Source: Mycobacterium sp. 1164966.3
GTDB taxonomy: Bacteria > Actinomycetota > Actinomycetes > Mycobacteriales > Mycobacteriaceae
Assembly: GCF_001665395.1 (NCBI RefSeq)
Contig: NZ_LZSG01000020.1
Location: forward strand, 1-49,217
Length of the DNA stretch: 49,217 nt
Reading direction: 5' to 3'
Within the stretch, counting starts at the first letter, position 1. The number at the start of each line of letters is the position of its first letter. Made by a program: the position numbers and the translations under genes. The notes beneath the pieces are model-generated. The model saw only the letters and a program-made list of their open reading frames with translations. It was not told where the DNA came from and did not search any database. Shown here one piece after another: positions 1 through 9,540 of this stretch.

Positions 1-1133
1 CCAATATCGTCGCCGCGGACCTCGCACTCACCGGTGTGCAACCCCGCGCGCACCTGCAGACCCAACGCCTGCACCGCGTCGCGAATCGCCACCGCACAGC
101 GGATCGCGCGTTGCGGGCCGTCGAACACCGCCAAAAAACCGTCCCCGGAGGTGTTGACCTCACGACCCCGAAACCGACCCAACTGCGCGCGCACCACCGC
201 ATCGTGGGCGTCCAGCAACGCATGCCAGTCCCGATCACCCATCTCCGCGGCCCGCCGCGTCGAGTCCACAATGTCGGTGAACAACACCGTCGCCAGCACC
301 CGATCCTCAGCCACGTCGGCCTGATGGCCGGTGAGAAACTCGGCGACCTCCCGGAACGACTCCCGCCACGGCTCCACGAAGTGAAACACTTTGCGCCCCG
401 GCAGCTCAACGTATTTCGCGCCCGGAATGTGGTCAGCTACGTACTTCCCCATCGAAGGCGTTATGAACGGGTCGTCGGTGTGCTGGATAACCACCGTTGG
501 CACGCGCACCGTCGGAAGCACTGCCCGGACATCCATTTCCGCCGTCAGAGGCATCATTAGCGCAAGGGTCCGTGGACTCGCCGCAAGCCGTTCCATTCGC
601 GCCCATGTTGCTCGAATCTCTTCGTTCCACGGCATATCTGGGTTGATCAGATGTTCGAACTCCCCGGTCCCCCACATGGCGGCCATTGCATTGACGGCTT
701 CCTCGTCGAGCCCTTTGGGGCGCGTCTCGCCGCTCGCGTAGCCCTCCAGCACAACCAGTGCGGTCGTCCGTGACGGATGTGTCGCCGCGAACAACGACCC
801 TGTCGCAAGCGCGCCGTCGATAGCGACGAGAACGGCCTCACGAGTTCCGATATCATCGAGCACCGCCGCGATGCTGTCGGCCCACTGCTCCAACGTCGGC
901 AGCGCACCCGGCGTGACGGGATCAGACGCTCCCGTGCCCGGCTGGTCGAAGAAGATCAGCCGGCCGAGCGACGTCATCGCCTCGACCCACCCTTGTAGCG
1001 ACGGTAACTCTGGAAGAATCTCGCAGCAGGTGAACCAGTTCGGGACGAACACGATGTCGCGAGGGCCGTCGCGTGACGTGCGATAGGCGACGCGCAAGTC
1101 CCCGTTCAGCGCATAGCGCGTCTCCGAGAACAC
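1..1133 (-). CDS. alpha/beta-hydrolase fused to class III adenylate cyclase (LipJ-like), C-terminus cut by window edge
   Basis: Translating the minus strand gives about 377 residues with no stop before the window edge. The N-terminal ~260 residues look like an alpha/beta hydrolase (FFDQPGTGASDP oxyanion-loop region; FITPSMGKYVADHIPGA near the C-terminal part of the fold). They are followed by a class III nucleotide cyclase domain starting at VLFTDIVDST (first metal Asp), with TSGDGFLAVFDGP (second metal Asp region) and RAGLHTGE. This architecture matches Mtb Rv1900c (LipJ). The nucleophile elbow reads AIDGALA, so Asp stands where a lipase has Ser. The start is the GTG at 1133; no other usual start codon lies between it and the upstream in-frame stop. 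Likely role: cAMP synthesis coupled to sensing of a small ligand. The ligand is unknown. Confidence 0.8.
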   Translation of the reverse strand, partial: MFSETRYALNGDLRVAYRTSRDGPRDIVFVPNWFTCCEILPELPSLQGWVEAMTSLGRLIFFDQPGTGASDPVTPGALPTLEQWADSIAAVLDDIGTREAVLVAIDGALATGSLFAATHPSRTTALVVLEGYASGETRPKGLDEEAVNAMAAMWGTGEFEHLINPDMPWNEEIRATWARMERLAASPRTLALMMPLTAEMDVRAVLPTVRVPTVVIQHTDDPFITPSMGKYVADHIPGAKYVELPGRKVFHFVEPWRESFREVAEFLTGHQADVAEDRVLATVLFTDIVDSTRRAAEMGDRDWHALLDAHDAVVRAQLGRFRGREVNTSGDGFLAVFDGPQRAIRCAVAIRDAVQALGLQVRAGLHTGECEVRGDDI

Positions 1134-1175
1134 CGCAGAAGTGTAAGTCCGCGTGAGCGGGTCAGCGGAGCTTTG

Positions 1176-1859
1176 TCAGCCCTCCAGTTTGTAGCCCAGC
1201 CCCCGCACCGTCACCAGGTGCACCGGATTCGCAGGGTCTGCCTCGATCTTGGACCGCAGCCGCTTGACGTGAACGTCGAGCGTCTTGGTGTCACCGACAT
1301 AATCCGAGCCCCACACGCGATCGATCAGCTGGCCGCGGGTCAGTACCCGGCCACTGTTGCGCATCAGGTATTCGAGCAGGTCGAATTCCTTGAGCGGCAA
1401 CGTGATTGTGTCGCCGTTCACCGAGACGACGTGGCGTTCGACGTCCATCCGGACGGGGCCGGACTCCAGCACCCCGTCGCTGAACTCCGAATCGTCGTCA
1501 CCGCCGCGGCGCAGCACGGCCCGGATCCGGGCGATCAGCTCGCGCGCCGAGTAGGGCTTGGTCACGTAGTCGTCGGCGCCCAGCTCCAAGCCGACGACCT
1601 TGTCGATCTCGCTGTCGCGCGCGGTCACCATGATCACCGGAACGCTGGACCGGGCCCGCAGCTGCTTGCACACATCGGTGCCGGACATGCCCGGCAGCAT
1701 CAAATCGAGCAGCACGATGTCCGCACCGGCGCGGTCGAACTCGGCGAGCGCCGAGGGCCCGTCGTTCACCACCGTGGCCTCGAAGCCCTCCTTGCGCAGC
1801 AGAAACGCCAGCGGGTCAGCCAGCGATTCCTCGTCCTCCACGATCAGCACACTCGTCAT
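1176..1859 (-). CDS. regX3: response regulator RegX3 (phosphate starvation)
   Basis: 227 residues, OmpR/PhoB-type. The receiver domain (1-120) has acidic residues E8/D9/E10, phospho-acceptor D52 in LLDLMLPG, T79 and K101. The C-terminal winged helix (about 130-227) ends in LHLVTVRGLGYKLEG-like sequence. It is the partner of SenX3 encoded just upstream (25-bp gap) and activates phosphate-scavenging genes when phosphate is low. Mtb carries MIRU repeats between these two genes; the gap here is too short to hold one. Length and sequence match mycobacterial RegX3 closely. Confidence 0.97.
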   Translation of the reverse strand: MTSVLIVEDEESLADPLAFLLRKEGFEATVVNDGPSALAEFDRAGADIVLLDLMLPGMSGTDVCKQLRARSSVPVIMVTARDSEIDKVVGLELGADDYVTKPYSARELIARIRAVLRRGGDDDSEFSDGVLESGPVRMDVERHVVSVNGDTITLPLKEFDLLEYLMRNSGRVLTRGQLIDRVWGSDYVGDTKTLDVHVKRLRSKIEADPANPVHLVTVRGLGYKLEG

Positions 1860-1884
1860 GCGCGCTGCTCCTCCTCATCGCGGG

Positions 1885-3108
1885 TCATCGACTCAGTTCT
1901 TCCTCTCGTTGTGACCGATTAGGCCGCACGTCGCGCACTCGTGGCTCCTCCACTTGCTCATCGTCGAGCTGCGCCGAGACGGCTGGAATGGACAGGGTGA
2001 ACGTCGATCCGGTTCCGGGCTTGCTCCACACGCCGATGCTGCCGTTGTGGTTGGCGGCGACGTGCTTGACGATGGCCAGCCCCAGCCCGCTGCCGCCGGT
2101 AGCTCGCGAGCGCGCCTTGTCGCCGCGGAAGAACCGCTCGAAGACCCGCTCCTGGTCTTCGAGGGCGATCCCGATGCCCCGGTCGGTGACGGCGATCTCG
2201 ACATTGTTGCCGCGCAGCCGCCGGCTGATCGTCACCGGCGTCCCGCGGGGTGAATACGCGATCGCATTGGACATCAGATTGGCCAGTGCGGTAACCAGTA
2301 GGGTTTCGTCGCCCCGGACCCGCAAACCGCTCGGCGCGTCGGTGCGCACCTGTATATCGGCGTTGTCAGCGGCCACTTTGTGACGCGAAATCGCCTCGGA
2401 CACAATGGTGTCGACGTCGACGTCGACCATGTTGGGCAGCCGTTCAGCGCCCTGCAGGCGGGACAGTTCGATCAGCGAAGCGACCATGTCGCCCAGTCTG
2501 TTTGCTTCGACCAGCACCTTCTCGGCGAACCGGCGCACGGTCTCGGGGTCGTCGTGCGACGCCAGTAGGGCCTCGGCGAGCAGGGCCATCGCGCCGACAG
2601 GGGTCTTGAGCTCGTGGCTGACATTGGCCACGAAATCACGCCTGACCGCTTCGATGCGCGCATAGTCCGACTGATCGTGGACGAAGACCACAGCGAATCG
2701 ACGGTCTTCCTCGCTCAACAGGCGCGCGTACCCGTGCACCGATAGCCGACCGCCGGCCAGACGTTTAGCCGGTGCCAGGTCGAACTCGATGTCTTCGCCA
2801 CCCAGCGCCTGCTGTGCGGACCGCCACGCCTGGTCGTCGAGCTGGCGGTCACGCACCAGGCCCAGCTCCTTGGCGCGTTCATTGAGGTACACCACGTCAC
2901 GGTGGCTGTCGACCACCGCCACGCCCAGCGGCATCAGCGCGATGATGCGCTGCAGCATCTGCGCGACGGTGATGCCCGCCCACTCGGTGGCCGCTCGCTG
3001 CCGCCGCTCGGTGAGGCGCGGTGCCACGCGGGCGCCGATCACTACGCCCACGGCCAGTGCCAGCCCGGACAAGACCCCGGCCAGCAACAGCGCCGAGAAC
3101 ACAGTCAC
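1885..3108 (-). CDS. senX3: sensor histidine kinase SenX3
   Basis: 407 residues. One N-terminal membrane segment (about 5-27), a PAS-like region (about 55-150), the H-box [12 protein letters not shown] with phospho-accepting H165, the N-box ([11 protein letters not shown]), G1 (DRGIGI) and G2 ([12 protein letters not shown]) of the HATPase domain. It autophosphorylates and controls RegX3 according to phosphate supply. The GTG start at 3108 is supported by a TAGGAT hexamer ending 7 bases upstream, which suggests a leaderless transcript. It is read together with regX3 on the same strand. Confidence 0.96.
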   Translation of the reverse strand: MTVFSALLLAGVLSGLALAVGVVIGARVAPRLTERRQRAATEWAGITVAQMLQRIIALMPLGVAVVDSHRDVVYLNERAKELGLVRDRQLDDQAWRSAQQALGGEDIEFDLAPAKRLAGGRLSVHGYARLLSEEDRRFAVVFVHDQSDYARIEAVRRDFVANVSHELKTPVGAMALLAEALLASHDDPETVRRFAEKVLVEANRLGDMVASLIELSRLQGAERLPNMVDVDVDTIVSEAISRHKVAADNADIQVRTDAPSGLRVRGDETLLVTALANLMSNAIAYSPRGTPVTISRRLRGNNVEIAVTDRGIGIALEDQERVFERFFRGDKARSRATGGSGLGLAIVKHVAANHNGSIGVWSKPGTGSTFTLSIPAVSAQLDDEQVEEPRVRDVRPNRSQREEELSR

Positions 3109-3115
3109 AACCGAA

Positions 3116-3121
3116 ATCCTA
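3116..3121 (-). promoter_or_regulatory. putative -10 element of senX3 (leaderless)
   Basis: TAGGAT on the minus strand, at -13 to -8 if transcription starts at the G of the senX3 GTG (3108). This spacing is typical of mycobacterial leaderless promoters. The -35 region is not conserved. A single GTTCACC motif, the core of Pho-type boxes, lies just upstream on the same strand (3129-3135). Confidence 0.5.
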
Positions 3122-3190
3122 CAAATCTGGTGAACGCCGCCCTAGCGGAGCGAGGCCAAAATCGGACAAGTCACATATTGCGCCACAGGT

Positions 3191-3223
3191 GTTCGGCTGC
3201 CGTTCACGTGCCGTTTGGCAAAT
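3191..3223 (+). promoter_or_regulatory. putative RegX3/Pho box: three 11-bp direct repeats
   Basis: Three adjacent 11-base units: GTTCGGCTGCC (3191-3201), GTTCACGTGCC (3202-3212) and GTTTGGCAAAT (3213-3223). Eleven-base direct repeats with a GTTCA-like core are the known recognition pattern of actinobacterial PhoP/RegX3 regulators. The site lies between gpm1 and senX3, 83-115 bases upstream of the proposed senX3 start site. Autoregulation of senX3-regX3 is established in mycobacteria; assigning it to this exact site is inference. Confidence 0.45.
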
Positions 3224-3252
3224 GGCCCCGCTGGCGTGACCATCGGGGTCAC

Positions 3253-4008
3253 TCAAGCCTTGACGGCGCCCTGGCTGGCTACCGCGGCGGCACCTGCGGC
3301 GGCAGCCTCCGGGTCCAGATATGTGCCGCCGGCCACCACCGGACGCAAATCGGGATCCAGGTCGTAGCGCAGCGGGATGCCGGTCGGGATGTTCAGCCCG
3401 ACGACGTCCTCGTCGGACATCCGGTCCAAGTACTTGACCAGGGCCCGCAACGAGTTGCCGTGCGCGACGATCAGCACGGTCTTGCCGAACCGCAGATCCG
3501 GCACGATGACGTCGGTGAAGTACGGCAGGAACCGGGCGACCACGTCCGCCAGGCATTCCGTCAGCGGCCCGCCGCCGATATCGGCGTAACGGGGGTCCGC
3601 ATCCTGGCTGAACTCGCTGCCCCGCTCGATCGGCGGTGGCGGAGTGTCATAGCTGCGCCGCCAGGCCATGAACTGCTCTTCGCCGTAGCGGGCCTTGGTC
3701 TCGGCCTTGTCCAGGCCTTGCAGCGCGCCGTAGTGGCGTTCGTTGAGCCGCCAGCTGCGCCGCACCGGAATCCACAGCCGGTCGGCGGTGTCCAGCGCCA
3801 CATGCGCTGTCGTTATCGCGCGCCTCAACAGCGAGGTGTAGAGGATGTCGGGCGACAGGTTCTGTTCGACCAGCAACTCACCCGCACGCACCGCTTCTGC
3901 CTGGCCCTTTTCGGTCAGCCCGACGTCGACCCAGCCGGTGAACAGGTTCAGGGCGTTCCAGTCGCTCTCGCCGTGGCGGAGCAGCACCAGCGTGGCAGTG
4001 TCTCCCAT
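3253..4008 (-). CDS. gpm1: 2,3-bisphosphoglycerate-dependent phosphoglycerate mutase
   Basis: 251 residues. Interconverts 3- and 2-phosphoglycerate in glycolysis and gluconeogenesis. The N-terminal [12 protein letters not shown] holds the phosphohistidine (H12). [10 protein letters not shown] carries the acid/base Glu and [11 protein letters not shown] the second active-site His. A longer frame opens at 4062, but it overlaps the upstream gene. The ATG at 4008 gives the family length and has a GAGAG sequence upstream. The upstream YbjN-like gene ends 13 bases before this start, so both are probably on one transcript. In Mtb a LysE-type exporter gene (Rv0488) sits between them and is absent here. 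Confidence 0.95.
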   Translation of the reverse strand: MGDTATLVLLRHGESDWNALNLFTGWVDVGLTEKGQAEAVRAGELLVEQNLSPDILYTSLLRRAITTAHVALDTADRLWIPVRRSWRLNERHYGALQGLDKAETKARYGEEQFMAWRRSYDTPPPPIERGSEFSQDADPRYADIGGGPLTECLADVVARFLPYFTDVIVPDLRFGKTVLIVAHGNSLRALVKYLDRMSDEDVVGLNIPTGIPLRYDLDPDLRPVVAGGTYLDPEAAAAGAAAVASQGAVKA

Positions 4009-4021
4009 GCCGGTTAGTCTC

Positions 4022-4573
4022 TCACGCAGTCCCCACCGGGTAGTCGCCGTCGTCGTCGTCATCGTCGTCGATCAGGTGCGCGAACGCCTGCAGGTTCTTC
4101 AGCGACTCCCCGCGCGCCACCCGCCACTCCCACTCTTTCTGGATCGACGACCGAAAACCCAACTCCAGCAACGTGTTGAAGTCCGAGTCGACGGCTTCCA
4201 GGACCTGCCCGAGTACCCGGTCGATCTCGTCGGCGTCGACCGAGTCCAGCGACATCCGCCCGACCAGGTAGATGTCCCCGACGTTGTCCAGCGTGTAGGC
4301 CACGCCGTAGAGCCGGCGATTGCGTTTGAGCAGGAACCGGTAGACACCCTCGTGGTTCTCGTCGGGCTTGCGGCAAACGAACGCCTCGACGCGAACCGAA
4401 TGCTCCCCGACGGTCAGGATGGTGTTGGTCTTGAGCCTGCGCTCGCCGGGCAGCTCGACAATCAGGCCTGGCAGACCGCCGTGCGCGCCCGCGTGCTCCG
4501 AGTAGGTCAGCCCGCTGGCGCGCAGCGCACGCTCGATCAGCTGCTGGGTTGCCTCCGAGGCGGATGTCGTCAT
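4022..4573 (-). CDS. YbjN-domain protein (Rv0487 orthologue)
   Basis: 183 residues, same length as Mtb Rv0487. The fold is of the YbjN / type III secretion chaperone-like family. There is no signal peptide or membrane segment, so it is probably cytosolic. A run of eight aspartates (DDDDDDDD) lies close to the C-terminus. Its ATG overlaps the TGA of mshA in an ATGA arrangement, indicating translational coupling with mycothiol synthesis. The molecular function of the family is not established. Confidence 0.9.
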   Translation of the reverse strand: MTTSASEATQQLIERALRASGLTYSEHAGAHGGLPGLIVELPGERRLKTNTILTVGEHSVRVEAFVCRKPDENHEGVYRFLLKRNRRLYGVAYTLDNVGDIYLVGRMSLDSVDADEIDRVLGQVLEAVDSDFNTLLELGFRSSIQKEWEWRVARGESLKNLQAFAHLIDDDDDDDGDYPVGTA

Positions 4574-5874
4574 GCGCCTACGCCGCGACGCGACGCCCAG
4601 CGGCGACCGGTACGCACCGATACCAGTTCGCGGACCTGGCGGGCAGCCCTGAAGTCCGCGATCGCACGCCGGTAGCTGGCCAGCAGCGCGTCGGTGGTGT
4701 TATCCCAGGAGAAGTTGGCCGCGTGGGCGGCCGCCGCCCGGCTGATCGCCTGGCCCTGGGGTCCGGTGCTGAGCTCCAGCAGGTGGTCCAGGGCGCCTGC
4801 CCACTGGTCGACGTCGTGTCCGGACACCAAGGTGCCGGTGACGCCGTCGCGCACCGCCACCGGCAGTCCGCCCACCGCCGCCGCGGCCACCGGGGTGCCG
4901 CAGGCCTGCGCCTCGACGGCGACCAGGCCGAACGACTCCGAGTAACTCGGCACCGCCACCAGGTCCGCAGCCCGGAACAGGGTGGCCAGATCCGCGCGGG
5001 ACTGCGGCGGCAGGAACGTCACGCGATCCGCGATGCCGAGCTCGTCGGCGAGCCGAACCAGCCCGTCCGGCGCCGCCAGACCGCTCCCGGACGGCCCGCC
5101 GGCCACCACAATGCGCACCCGCGGCAGCTGCGCGGCGGCGCGCAACACGATGTCGGGCGCCTTCAACGGCTGGATCCGGCCGACGAAGGCGACCAGGCGT
5201 TCGTCGAGCGGCAGGCCGAGCGTCGCCCGGGCCGCCCGGCGGTCTCCTGGGCGGAACACATCCAGATCGACGCCGGGATGGACCACGTCGATTCGGGCGG
5301 GGTCGGCGTGGTGGATCGAAATCAGTTGTCGGGCTTCGTCATCGGTGTTCACGATCAGCCGGTCCGCTTCATCTACCACCTGCTGTTCACCGACCGTACG
5401 CAGCGGCGGCTCGGGCGTGTCCCCGTCGGCCAGCGCCGCGTTCTTCACCGCCGCCAGCGTGTGCGCGGTGTGGACCAATGGCACCGCCCAGCGGTCGCGG
5501 GCCAGCCAGCCGACCTGACCGGACAGCCAGTAGTGCGAGTGCACGATGTCGTAGTGCCCCGGTTCATGGGACGCTTCGGCGCGCAATACGCCGGCCGCGA
5601 ACGCGCACAACTGGGTGGGCAGGTCGTATTTGTCCAGGCCTTCGAAGGGTCCGGCCACGACGTTGCGAACCAGCACGCCGGGCGCCACCCGGGCCACCGG
5701 CGGGTCCGCGGACGCGGTGGCCCGGGTGAAGATCTCCACCTCGATGCCCCGCCTGGCCAGGTGCAATGCGCTCTGCAGCACGTAGACATTCATGCCACCG
5801 GCGTCGCCGGTGCCGGGCTGGGCCAGCGGGGACGTGTGCACGGCCAATAGGGCCACCCGGCGCGGATTGCTCAC
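4570..5874 (-). CDS. mshA: D-inositol-3-phosphate glycosyltransferase MshA (mycothiol step 1)
   Basis: About 434 residues. A GT4-family (GT-B fold) enzyme that transfers GlcNAc from UDP-GlcNAc to 1D-myo-inositol 3-phosphate, the first step of mycothiol synthesis. Visible motifs are the N-terminal glycine-rich loop [24 protein letters not shown], the sugar-nucleotide site [17 protein letters not shown] (EX7E) and [10 protein letters not shown]. The frame stays open far upstream, but the conserved protein begins near [16 protein letters not shown] at 5874 is chosen; GTG at 5892 is possible. The start overlaps the stop of a 10-codon ORF. The gene ends in an ATGA overlap with the YbjN-like gene. 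Confidence 0.93.
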   Translation of the reverse strand: MSNPRRVALLAVHTSPLAQPGTGDAGGMNVYVLQSALHLARRGIEVEIFTRATASADPPVARVAPGVLVRNVVAGPFEGLDKYDLPTQLCAFAAGVLRAEASHEPGHYDIVHSHYWLSGQVGWLARDRWAVPLVHTAHTLAAVKNAALADGDTPEPPLRTVGEQQVVDEADRLIVNTDDEARQLISIHHADPARIDVVHPGVDLDVFRPGDRRAARATLGLPLDERLVAFVGRIQPLKAPDIVLRAAAQLPRVRIVVAGGPSGSGLAAPDGLVRLADELGIADRVTFLPPQSRADLATLFRAADLVAVPSYSESFGLVAVEAQACGTPVAAAAVGGLPVAVRDGVTGTLVSGHDVDQWAGALDHLLELSTGPQGQAISRAAAAHAANFSWDNTTDALLASYRRAIADFRAARQVRELVSVRTGRRWASRRGVGA

Positions 5875-5903
5875 TGCGGGGTCTTGGCGCACCCTTTCAT
5901 CAT
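5871..5903 (-). other. possible 10-codon upstream ORF overlapping the mshA start
   Basis: ATG ATG opens a short frame ([10 protein letters not shown]) whose TGA overlaps the mshA GTG at 5874. An AAAGG sequence lies inside it, too far from the GTG to be a good ribosome site, so coupling by re-initiation is possible. The peptide contains one cysteine codon. It may be chance; coding status is unproven. Confidence 0.2.
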
Positions 5904-5923
5904 TACAGGACGCGCTCAGCGCA

Positions 5924-7228
5924 CTACGCCGACGACTCGGGGACGGCCTCGGGAAGCCGGACGTCCAGCACCCCGGAACGGCGCATCGCGCCCAGCGGAT
6001 CGGCGTAGATTCCGCCCAGGGACACGATCCCGGCACCGGCCTCCTGTACCCGGTTGCCGAACGCCGTGACGCGGATGTCGCGCGGCGGCAGCACCGAACG
6101 CGCCGCGAACGCCGCCTCGACCTCTTCCATCCCCTCGGGATACTCCGTGAACGCGTGGCCCCCGACCACCAGCTCGTCGGGATTGAGCAAGTCGCGCAGC
6201 AACGCGACCGCCTCGCCGAGCATGCAAGCGCGCTCGGCCAGCAGATCTTTGGCCAGCTGGTTGCCGGCCCGGGCCACCCGCAGTAGGTCGGTGATGCCCG
6301 CGGCGGACCCCACCATCCGGTTCGTGGCAGCGAGACCGGGCAGGATGCGCAACCGGCGGGCGGCGGCCAGGACCGCTTCGTCGCTGACCGTCGACTCCAG
6401 CTGTCCGGTGCCACCGAGCAGGTCGGAGTGCGCCGGCAGGCCCGCGATGGTGCCCGGGCCGCTGGCTGGGCAGTGCACCCGTCCATCGATCACCAGCGCA
6501 TAGCCCACGGTTTCGCGGGCGTAGACGTAGAGCGTGGTCGCCGACGTCGGAGCGAACCGCCGCATGCCGAGCAGCAACTCGGCACCGGCCATCGCGTCGA
6601 CGTGGGACGCCACCGACACCGGCAGGCCCAGCGCGTCGGCCAGCACCGGCCCCACCGGCGCCTGTCGCCAGCCCAGCCGGTGGTGGTCGACATGTCCGGT
6701 GGCGCTGTCGACGGTGCCACCGATCGCCACGCCGGCCCACAGCGGCTGGCGGCGATGCCATCGCCTCAGGTACCGGTCCGCGCTGTCGGCCAGCGACGCC
6801 AGCGCCGGCCCTGCGCCGCTGCGCGGGGTGGGGGTCTCGACCGTGTCCAGCGTGCGGCCGAACAGGTCGGTGGCCACGATGCTGGTGGTTCGGGCGCCGA
6901 TGTGGATCCCCAGCGTCACGAACGGTTCGTGGTTGACCTCGACGGGCACGCGCGGGCGTCCGATGGCCCCCGAGACGGCCAGATCCGCCCGCTCACGCAG
7001 CAGCCCGGCGTCCAGCAGGGCGATGACCTGACGATTCACCGTCGCGATGCTCAGCTTCGTCACGCCGGCGATGACGTCACGCCCGACCGGGCCGCGTAAC
7101 CGCACCGCGCGGAAGACGGACGCCGCGGCGGAGTCAGACAGATGCAGCGACGGCGGCACGATCTGGCGGTGTGACCGCAGCTGGGCGCGGCGGCTGGATG
7201 AATGATGGGTGAAAGAGGTTGAGCGCAC
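5924..7228 (-). CDS. ROK-family transcriptional regulator (Rv0485 orthologue)
   Basis: 434 residues. An N-terminal winged helix-turn-helix ([26 protein letters not shown]) is followed by an ROK sugar-kinase-like domain with [18 protein letters not shown] and [17 protein letters not shown]. The Mtb orthologue is reported to affect expression of a pe/ppe gene pair. The frame opens at 7318, but the GTG at 7228 has a good AAGGA site six bases upstream and gives the Mtb length. It lies 49 bases upstream of mshA on the same strand and may share its transcript. Confidence 0.92.
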   Translation of the reverse strand: MRSTSFTHHSSSRRAQLRSHRQIVPPSLHLSDSAAASVFRAVRLRGPVGRDVIAGVTKLSIATVNRQVIALLDAGLLRERADLAVSGAIGRPRVPVEVNHEPFVTLGIHIGARTTSIVATDLFGRTLDTVETPTPRSGAGPALASLADSADRYLRRWHRRQPLWAGVAIGGTVDSATGHVDHHRLGWRQAPVGPVLADALGLPVSVASHVDAMAGAELLLGMRRFAPTSATTLYVYARETVGYALVIDGRVHCPASGPGTIAGLPAHSDLLGGTGQLESTVSDEAVLAAARRLRILPGLAATNRMVGSAAGITDLLRVARAGNQLAKDLLAERACMLGEAVALLRDLLNPDELVVGGHAFTEYPEGMEEVEAAFAARSVLPPRDIRVTAFGNRVQEAGAGIVSLGGIYADPLGAMRRSGVLDVRLPEAVPESSA

Positions 7229-7394
7229 GAGCGTCCTTAAGTCCGAGTTCTGTTGGCCGGGAACCTGGCCGCGCTTTCCGAATGAGGTCAGGCGCGACAA
7301 AGTGCGCGGCAACAACACTCGCCCGCGCAGAACTGCGCGGACGGGCTGCTGAACACGGCGCTGCGGTGCACAACGAGGAATTTAGCACGTTTAT

Positions 7395-7400
7395 TAGAGT
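7395..7400 (+). promoter_or_regulatory. putative -10 element of the SDR gene (leaderless)
   Basis: TAGAGT ends seven bases before the ATG at 7408, putting the A of the start codon at +1. There is no convincing ribosome site, which fits a leaderless transcript. It lies in the ~180-base divergent gap shared with the ROK gene. Confidence 0.45.
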
Positions 7401-7407
7401 TGTCCCG

Positions 7408-8160
7408 ATGATCACCGCGGACGCGCAGCAACGGGTGGCAGTGGTAACCGGTGCCAGTTCGGGAATCGGGGAGGCGACCGCCAGAACCCTTGCGGCCCAA
7501 GGGTTTCACGTGGTCGCGGTGGCACGCCGGACGGACCGGGTCAACGCCCTGGCCGACGACATCGGCGGCACCGCAATTGTGGCCGACGTCACAGACCAGG
7601 GGGCCGTCGACGCGCTGGCCGGCGCGCTGGATCGGGTTGACGTGCTGGTCAACAACGCCGGCGGGGCCCGCGGCCTGGAACCCGTCGCCGACGCCGACTT
7701 CGAGCACTGGCGCTGGATGTGGGAGACCAACGTGATGGGCACGTTGCGGGTCACCCGCGCGCTGTTGCCCAAGCTGATCGACTCCGGCGACGGACTGATC
7801 GTCACCGTCACCTCCATCGCCGCGATGGAGGTCTACGACGGCGGAGCCGGCTACACCGCGGCCAAGCACGGCCAGGGCGCGCTGCACCGCACGCTGCGCG
7901 GCGAACTGCTGGGAAAGCCGGTGCGGCTCACCGAGATTGCGCCGGGTGCGGTCGAAACCGAGTTCTCGCTGATCCGCTTCGACGGCGACCAACAGCGCGC
8001 GGACTCCGTGTACGCCGGGATGACGCCGCTGGTGGCCGCCGACGTCGCCGAAGTGATCGGGTTCGTGGCCTCCCGCCCCGCGCACGTCAACCTGGACCAG
8101 ATCATCATCCGGCCCCGCGACCAGGCGTCAGCGACCCGTCGGGTTACCGGCCCGGGGTAG
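7408..8160 (+). CDS. short-chain dehydrogenase/reductase (Rv0484c orthologue)
   Basis: 250 residues. Classical SDR: cofactor loop TGASSGIG near the N-terminus, NNAGG, the catalytic Ser in VTVTSIAA and the YTAAK active-site motif (YxxxK). It probably oxidises or reduces an alcohol/ketone with NAD(P). The R at ARR after the second strand suggests NADPH. The substrate is unknown. The start at 7408 gives the Mtb length; longer open frame upstream is not conserved. Its 3' end overlaps the end of convergent lprQ by 17 bases. Confidence 0.92.
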   Translation: MITADAQQRVAVVTGASSGIGEATARTLAAQGFHVVAVARRTDRVNALADDIGGTAIVADVTDQGAVDALAGALDRVDVLVNNAGGARGLEPVADADFEHWRWMWETNVMGTLRVTRALLPKLIDSGDGLIVTVTSIAAMEVYDGGAGYTAAKHGQGALHRTLRGELLGKPVRLTEIAPGAVETEFSLIRFDGDQQRADSVYAGMTPLVAADVAEVIGFVASRPAHVNLDQIIIRPRDQASATRRVTGPG

Positions 8161-9448
8161 TCGGGGTGCCCGACAGGCTGGGCGCGTTCGACGGCGTGGC
8201 CGGCGCGGTGACCGGAATCTTCGTCGCCGGCGGGTGCGCCGACGGCCGCGGCAGCGCCGACATCGACACCCAGGTGTCCCAGTCCACGGCCCAGTCCCAG
8301 ATGTCGCCGTCGGAATAGGACAGCTGGATGGAGCTTCCCGTCACCTCGACCGGGTCGCCGTAGATGGCGCTGGCGAAGTACTCCGCGGCGTCGCCGGTTG
8401 ACAGGTTGATGCAGCCGTTGGTGACGTTGGTGTTGCCCTGTGCGCCGGCGCTCATCGGGTTGGCGTGGATGAACTCGCCGTTGTTCGAAATCCGCACCGC
8501 CCAGCGTTCGTGGACGTTGCTGTAGCCCGCTGCCGGGTTGGACATGTAGAAGTCCGCGTATTTCTCGGTGACCACGTGGATTCCGTTGCGGGTGACGTTG
8601 CGCGCCTTGTCGGCCTCGCCGTAGCTGCAGGGGAAGTCCATGATGACACCGGCGTCAGTGACCACCTGGATGCGATGCGACGACACCTCGGCCTTGACCA
8701 CCTGCCGGCGTCCGACCTGAATGCTCAGCGAGAAATCCTGCGCGCCGTAGGCGCCGTCGCCGAACGGCAGCCCGTACAGCTTGGCGTCGACGTTGACCGT
8801 GGTGCCCGCCGGGTAGTACTCGCGGGGACGGTAGTGGATGCGCGCGCCTTTCGCCTCGTCGGGCAGCCACGCCCAACTGCCCTCGACCGGCGGGTTGGTG
8901 GTGACCGTCAGCGCCCGCTCGACGGCTGCCTTGTCGCTGATCGGCGCGTCGAACTGGATGATGATCGGCGCCGCGACTCCGACGGTCTGCCCGTCGGCCA
9001 ATTGGAATCCGCCGTCGATCTTCTTGGTGGGCGTCACGGTGGTGAACTTGCCCTTGACCGGAATCGCCTTGCCGTCGTGGCCGACGGCCGACCCGTTCCA
9101 GGTGTAGGTCGAGCCGTAGCCCAGTGGCTCGGTGATGCTGTAAACGGTGCGGTCCTGGTTGTAGGTGCCGGCGACGGCCTTGCCCGACGAGTTGGTCAGG
9201 GCGACGTGCTGGAACCAACCGTCGCCGACCTCCACGCTGATCGGCGCGTTGGGTATCACGTCGTTGGTCGAATCGGCGGGCTGTAACTTCAGCTGGGCCG
9301 CCGCCGCCTGCTTCTTCTCGGCCTGCTTGCTCGCGGGGCTCGCACAAGCCGCCAGGATGTTCGGTGCGAACACGCCGACGCCGAGGGCCGCCAGGGCCAG
9401 ACGCCGGTTGATCGACCCCTGGTTGCGGGGGTCGCTGGAGGTGCTCAC
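8144..9448 (-). CDS. lprQ: L,D-transpeptidase lipoprotein LprQ (LdtMt5-type)
   Basis: 434 residues. The N-terminal signal has a lipobox ILAAC with lipidated C35. Ig-like domains follow, then a YkuD catalytic domain with [12 protein letters not shown] and the nucleophile in [11 protein letters not shown]. It makes 3-3 crosslinks in peptidoglycan outside the membrane. The frame opens at 9553, but a TATCTT -10 hexamer ends eight bases before the GTG at 9448, supporting that start. Longer starts annotated in other species may include the promoter. Pro/Thr-rich C-terminal tail. It lies downstream of murB, another cell-wall gene. Confidence 0.93.
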   Translation of the reverse strand: MSTSSDPRNQGSINRRLALAALGVGVFAPNILAACASPASKQAEKKQAAAAQLKLQPADSTNDVIPNAPISVEVGDGWFQHVALTNSSGKAVAGTYNQDRTVYSITEPLGYGSTYTWNGSAVGHDGKAIPVKGKFTTVTPTKKIDGGFQLADGQTVGVAAPIIIQFDAPISDKAAVERALTVTTNPPVEGSWAWLPDEAKGARIHYRPREYYPAGTTVNVDAKLYGLPFGDGAYGAQDFSLSIQVGRRQVVKAEVSSHRIQVVTDAGVIMDFPCSYGEADKARNVTRNGIHVVTEKYADFYMSNPAAGYSNVHERWAVRISNNGEFIHANPMSAGAQGNTNVTNGCINLSTGDAAEYFASAIYGDPVEVTGSSIQLSYSDGDIWDWAVDWDTWVSMSALPRPSAHPPATKIPVTAPATPSNAPSLSGTPTTPGR

Positions 9449-9456
9449 GACACCTA

Positions 9457-9462
9457 AAGATA
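9457..9462 (-). promoter_or_regulatory. putative -10 element of lprQ (leaderless)
   Basis: TATCTT on the minus strand, -14 to -9 relative to the GTG at 9448. It is the closest match to a canonical -10 among the leaderless candidates in the window. It decides the lprQ start and implies transcription independent of murB. Confidence 0.5.
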
Positions 9463-9540
9463 CCGGGCGAAATGCGGGCCAAATGCCTTCCGGGCTGTCG
9501 CGGCGGCGTGCAGCGCGGTGCTCAGGCTCACAATCGGCCC

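Noticed and set aside
34..741. Several plus-strand open frames near the left edge
   Set aside because: They are antisense shadows of the cyclase-hydrolase fusion on the minus strand, which has recognisable domains; their sequences are Arg/Pro/His-rich and domain-free.
1134..1175. Terminator between regX3 and the cyclase gene
   Set aside because: Only short imperfect GCGG/CCGC pairings were seen, not a stable stem.
5874..6486. N-terminal ~200-residue extension of mshA
   Set aside because: It runs inside the ROK gene in another frame and has no family similarity; MshA homology begins at the GTG near 5874.
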